A model generated the notes under the pieces. The model was not told the DNA's origin. It did no database searches and saw only the letters and a list, made by a program, of their open reading frames with translations. Of a stretch of DNA of 64,000 nt, positions 62,052 through 64,000 are shown in pieces. Both the position numbers and the translations under genes were made by a program. Source of the stretch: Candidatus Aegiribacteria sp. (GTDB lineage Bacteria > Fermentibacterota > Fermentibacteria > Fermentibacterales > JCC-6); the NCBI GenBank assembly GCA_013138965.1, contig WTBT01000001.1, positions 82,342-146,341 on the forward strand, given 5' to 3'. The number at the start of each line of letters is the position of its first letter. The first letter of the stretch is position 1.

Positions 62052-62159
62052 TTATGCAAAGCTTTGCATAAACCGCCTTATGCAAAGTAAAGTATTATGC
62101 TAAGTAAACCTGCCAACTCCAATAGAACTAGTGGCTTACATCCTATTTACTTTGCATAA
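62052..62159. repeat. Repeat cluster at recombinase element end (TTATGCAAAG family)
   Basis: Perfect 20-bp palindrome TTATGCAAAGCTTTGCATAA (62052-62071), direct copies TTATGCAAAGTAAAG (62078) and TTATGCTAAGTAAAC (62095), and inverted TTTACTTTGCATAA (62146-62159). The last two types form the arms of a 82-bp imperfect stem around 62078-62159, ending 9 bases from the recombinase stop codon. Reads as a recombination site or binding-site array for the encoded tyrosine recombinases. Confidence 0.65.
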
Positions 62160-62168
62160 TATCTTCAC

Positions 62169-63182
62169 TTACTTCAATTCTGATAGCCATGAAAGCAGTG
62201 CCTGATCTTCGCTCCAGTCAGGCAAGTTACTATCAATCAGCTCCGGATAGGCACTCTCGATTGCCTTCCGTTTTGTTTCAGTATCTGTTCTTGCGTAGAT
62301 TTCTGTAGTTTTTAGATTGACATGCCCCAAAAAATCCCGGATGTAGATTAAATTTACACCTGCCTGCAAAAGGTGCATTGCCTTGCTATGGCGGAACATG
62401 TGCACTTTTACCTTAGGGGGTACTAAGGTCGGTGATCTCCTTGCCATCTTCACATATTTGGCAACTATATATGCTACGCCTTCTTTTGTAAGTTTATTGT
62501 GTTGGTTGTTTACGAAAAGTGGGTTTTCATTTTTCCCAGGTTGCTTCAGTCTGTTTTCCGCAAGATAGCTTTGCAGTAACAAAACAGCGTTCTTCATTAA
62601 AGGAACTCTTCTGATTTTGTTTCCTTTTCCGGTCAGAGTAATTACAGCAGGATTATCCAAGACAACATCACCGACCTTGATATCAATCAACTCCTGTACA
62701 CGTGCTGCGGTATCATACAAGATACTCATCAGAGTCAGGTCGCGCCTACCTTTTTGGGTATGTTTATCCGGTTGCTCTAGAAGCAGTTTCATAGCTTCCG
62801 GTGCCAAATGCTCAACTATTGTTTTCTTAGCTTTTTTTATTGGGATAGCAATTATCTTTTGAAAATGGAAGATCCCAGCAGGTTCTTCTGACTGTACGTA
62901 CCGAAAAAAAGAATGAACAGCGGCAAGCCTTTGGTTTCTGCTAGAAATGCAGTATTCTCTATTATTCTCCAGCCATTCCAAAAAACTGGTAATTAGCTTA
63001 CTAGAAAGGATGTCCAGCTTAATCTTTTCTGCAGGAATACTTTTCTCCTCCCAACAATACCTTATCAGTAATTTAAACGTATCACGGTAGGAGTAAATCG
63101 TATTCTTGCTGGAATTTTTCTGTAATGGAAGGTAAACGGAAAGGAATTCAGTAAGGTGCTTTGCAAAATCAGTGGGTTTCAT
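62169..63182 (-). CDS. XerC/D-like tyrosine recombinase
   Basis: 338 residues from ATG 63182, preceded by GGGAGG eight bases away. N-terminal SAM-like domain (LTEFLSVYLPLQKNSSKNTI YSYRDTFKLLIRYCW), then the catalytic domain: Arg in YDTAARVQELIDI, Lys beta-hairpin GKGNKIRRVPL, HxxR in HMFRHSKAMHLL, GH in FLGHVNLKTTEIYA with the Tyr. All residues present, so active-type. Overlaps the upstream recombinase gene by 14 bases. AT-rich, ends in the TTATGCAAAG repeat cluster. Confidence 0.92.
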   Translation of the reverse strand: MKPTDFAKHLTEFLSVYLPLQKNSSKNTIYSYRDTFKLLIRYCWEEKSIPAEKIKLDILSSKLITSFLEWLENNREYCISSRNQRLAAVHSFFRYVQSEEPAGIFHFQKIIAIPIKKAKKTIVEHLAPEAMKLLLEQPDKHTQKGRRDLTLMSILYDTAARVQELIDIKVGDVVLDNPAVITLTGKGNKIRRVPLMKNAVLLLQSYLAENRLKQPGKNENPLFVNNQHNKLTKEGVAYIVAKYVKMARRSPTLVPPKVKVHMFRHSKAMHLLQAGVNLIYIRDFLGHVNLKTTEIYARTDTETKRKAIESAYPELIDSNLPDWSEDQALLSWLSELK

Positions 63183-63897
63183 CGCAATCACCTCCCAGCG
63201 CAGGGATTATCCCCTGGTACAATGTTTCTAGTTTTAGTGTAATATCTGGAAAAACATCCGCAGTCAGGCGCAAATAGTAGGCTGTATCGGCAAAGGAGTA
63301 GTGCCCCATATATGTTTTTAGTACCGGAAGATATACTGCTAAATCAATTTTCTGTTGTACCCATTTTTTTAGGCAGTGTACGGCGAAAGAGTGACGAAAA
63401 TCATGAATGCGTGGCCCATATCCTCTGCCGCCATGTGAAATTCTGGCACACCACAAAAACCTGCGAAAGTTATTGTATACATTCCCTACTGTCATCGGCT
63501 TACCATTAAGTGCTGGGAAATATATATCTTCCTGTTTTGGATGTGGGTGTACCTTTTCCGAATAATGTCGGCAATGTACCGTAAGATAGTCTGACATGGG
63601 TACCAGTCTGTCGTTATCCTTTTTTGAATGACAAATGGCAAGAATGCCGTTTTCAATGTCAACATCACCCACCTTGAGAAGTCGTGCCTCAGACACCCGC
63701 AATCCGCATGTATATATCATGCGAAAGAATACAGGCATAATCAGATGGCGGTATGGATGCTCATAACAATAGCGACACTTATCGGTTTCCGCGAAAAACT
63801 TTGTTAATTCATCGACTGTATAGATGTGGGGAATATATTGCGCTTCCGTAGGATAATATCCTTTGGGAATGATATAGATGGCACCGACAGAATTCAA
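63169..63897 (-). pseudogene. N-terminally truncated tyrosine recombinase
   Basis: The catalytic domain is complete: TCGLRVSEARLLKVG, IHDFRHSFAVHCLKKW, YMGHYSF and DTAYYLRLT. The family normally has about 80 more residues (SAM-like DNA-binding part) ahead of NSVGAIYIIPKGYYPTEAQY; here a TGA lies directly upstream (TGATTATTG) and the following DNA to the window end encodes none of it. 'Start' at 63897 is TTG with no site. Likely partner of the intact recombinase in a two- or three-recombinase element. Confidence 0.8.
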
Positions 63898-64000
63898 TAA
63901 TCATACAGCAAGCCGCAACTGATATTTTTCAATCCGATGGGTATTTCTCATCCGAAGATGGAAATATCTCCAGTTCAACCTGATTTGACCCCGAATTGCG

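Noticed and set aside
61979-62071. 31-codon ORF MNYTRRKQRGIY... ending in the TTATGCAAAG palindrome
   Set aside because: It is a frame through REP-like palindromes and the recombinase-site repeats; not protein-like.
62052-62159. Integron attC site
   Set aside because: The repeat family lacks the RYYYAAC and GTTRRRY core sites, and the recombinases are not IntI-type (no IntI-specific insertion seen).
1-64000. CRISPR arrays
   Set aside because: No regularly spaced 25-40 bp repeats were seen; the repeats found are dispersed or short tandem.

Overview
The window looks like a chromosomal segment of an uncultured, probably anaerobic, Gram-negative-type bacterium of the FCB superphylum. The reasons are a PorX-type response regulator with a PglZ domain, C-terminal sorting/FlgD-like beta domains on secreted proteins, a C10 (streptopain-like) protease, many lipoproteins, and a split two-subunit glycine decarboxylase. 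A Fermentibacteria/Aegiribacteria-like candidate phylum would fit, but no marker in the window proves the rank. Genes are dense, often overlap by 1-4 bases (ATGA, GTGA, TAATG), and use SD-like AGGAGG sites and occasional GTG or TTG starts.

Layout. 1-7184 (minus): a glycine cleavage operon gcvT-gcvH-gcvPA-gcvPB runs on into a PH-like membrane protein, a conserved unknown, a MutL/GlmL-family ASKHA ATPase and the start of a barrel-sandwich-like protein. 7185-15562 is accessory: a MITE-like repeat, decayed gene fragments, a DUF4143 AAA ATPase, a small acidic protein, a RecQ helicase (ATPase and helicase preceded by similar promoter regions), ppnP, an XRE regulator/membrane protein pair, a shredded hsdR and a Fic AMP-transferase. 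15563-19709: a Cys-rich fragment, a lipoprotein, then an unusual three-gene operon (isochorismatase-like hydrolase, thioredoxin-reductase-like flavoprotein lacking the CxxC, RlmN/Cfr-like radical SAM enzyme) converging on a DUF1566 lipoprotein. 19829-26746 (minus): an asymmetric heterodimeric ABC exporter, a lipoprotein and an active/inactive M16 peptidase pair. 26887-30590 (plus): an amidohydrolase and priA. 30755-32605: a small-protein/nucleotidyltransferase pair and a RAYT (Y1 transposase) element.

32603-39439 (minus) is a core operon tilS-hpt-ftsH-folE-folP-cdaA plus a degenerate prenyl synthase. 39532-44831 holds an APC permease fused to a PTS EIIA domain, tRNA-Met, an ACT-domain protein, a second MITE-like copy, tRNA-Val, a small secreted ORF and an FGE-like lipoprotein whose stop codon lies in a RAYT-type repeat. 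44833-53242 (minus): a small membrane protein, then a tightly overlapping operon lipoprotein-larA-like-histidine kinase-porX-tsaE-tsaB-rimI/punA fusion-folC. 53397-56813 (plus): a Tim44-like/TerB protein and a C10 protease. 56877-61677 (minus): a PAS histidine kinase, a degenerate NtrC-like regulator and a B12-binding radical SAM enzyme bracketed by an 18-bp direct repeat. 61678-64000: repeats and two tyrosine recombinases, one truncated, marking a mobile element that runs to the end of the window.

What stands out is (i) the radical SAM/flavoprotein/hydrolase operon, (ii) the DUF4143 ATPase-RecQ unit with shared promoter DNA inside a defence-like island, (iii) two families of short dispersed repeats with strikingly regular placement at gene ends or starts, and (iv) several signalling proteins with unexpected key-residue changes. 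All functional statements come from reading motifs by eye; no database search was run.
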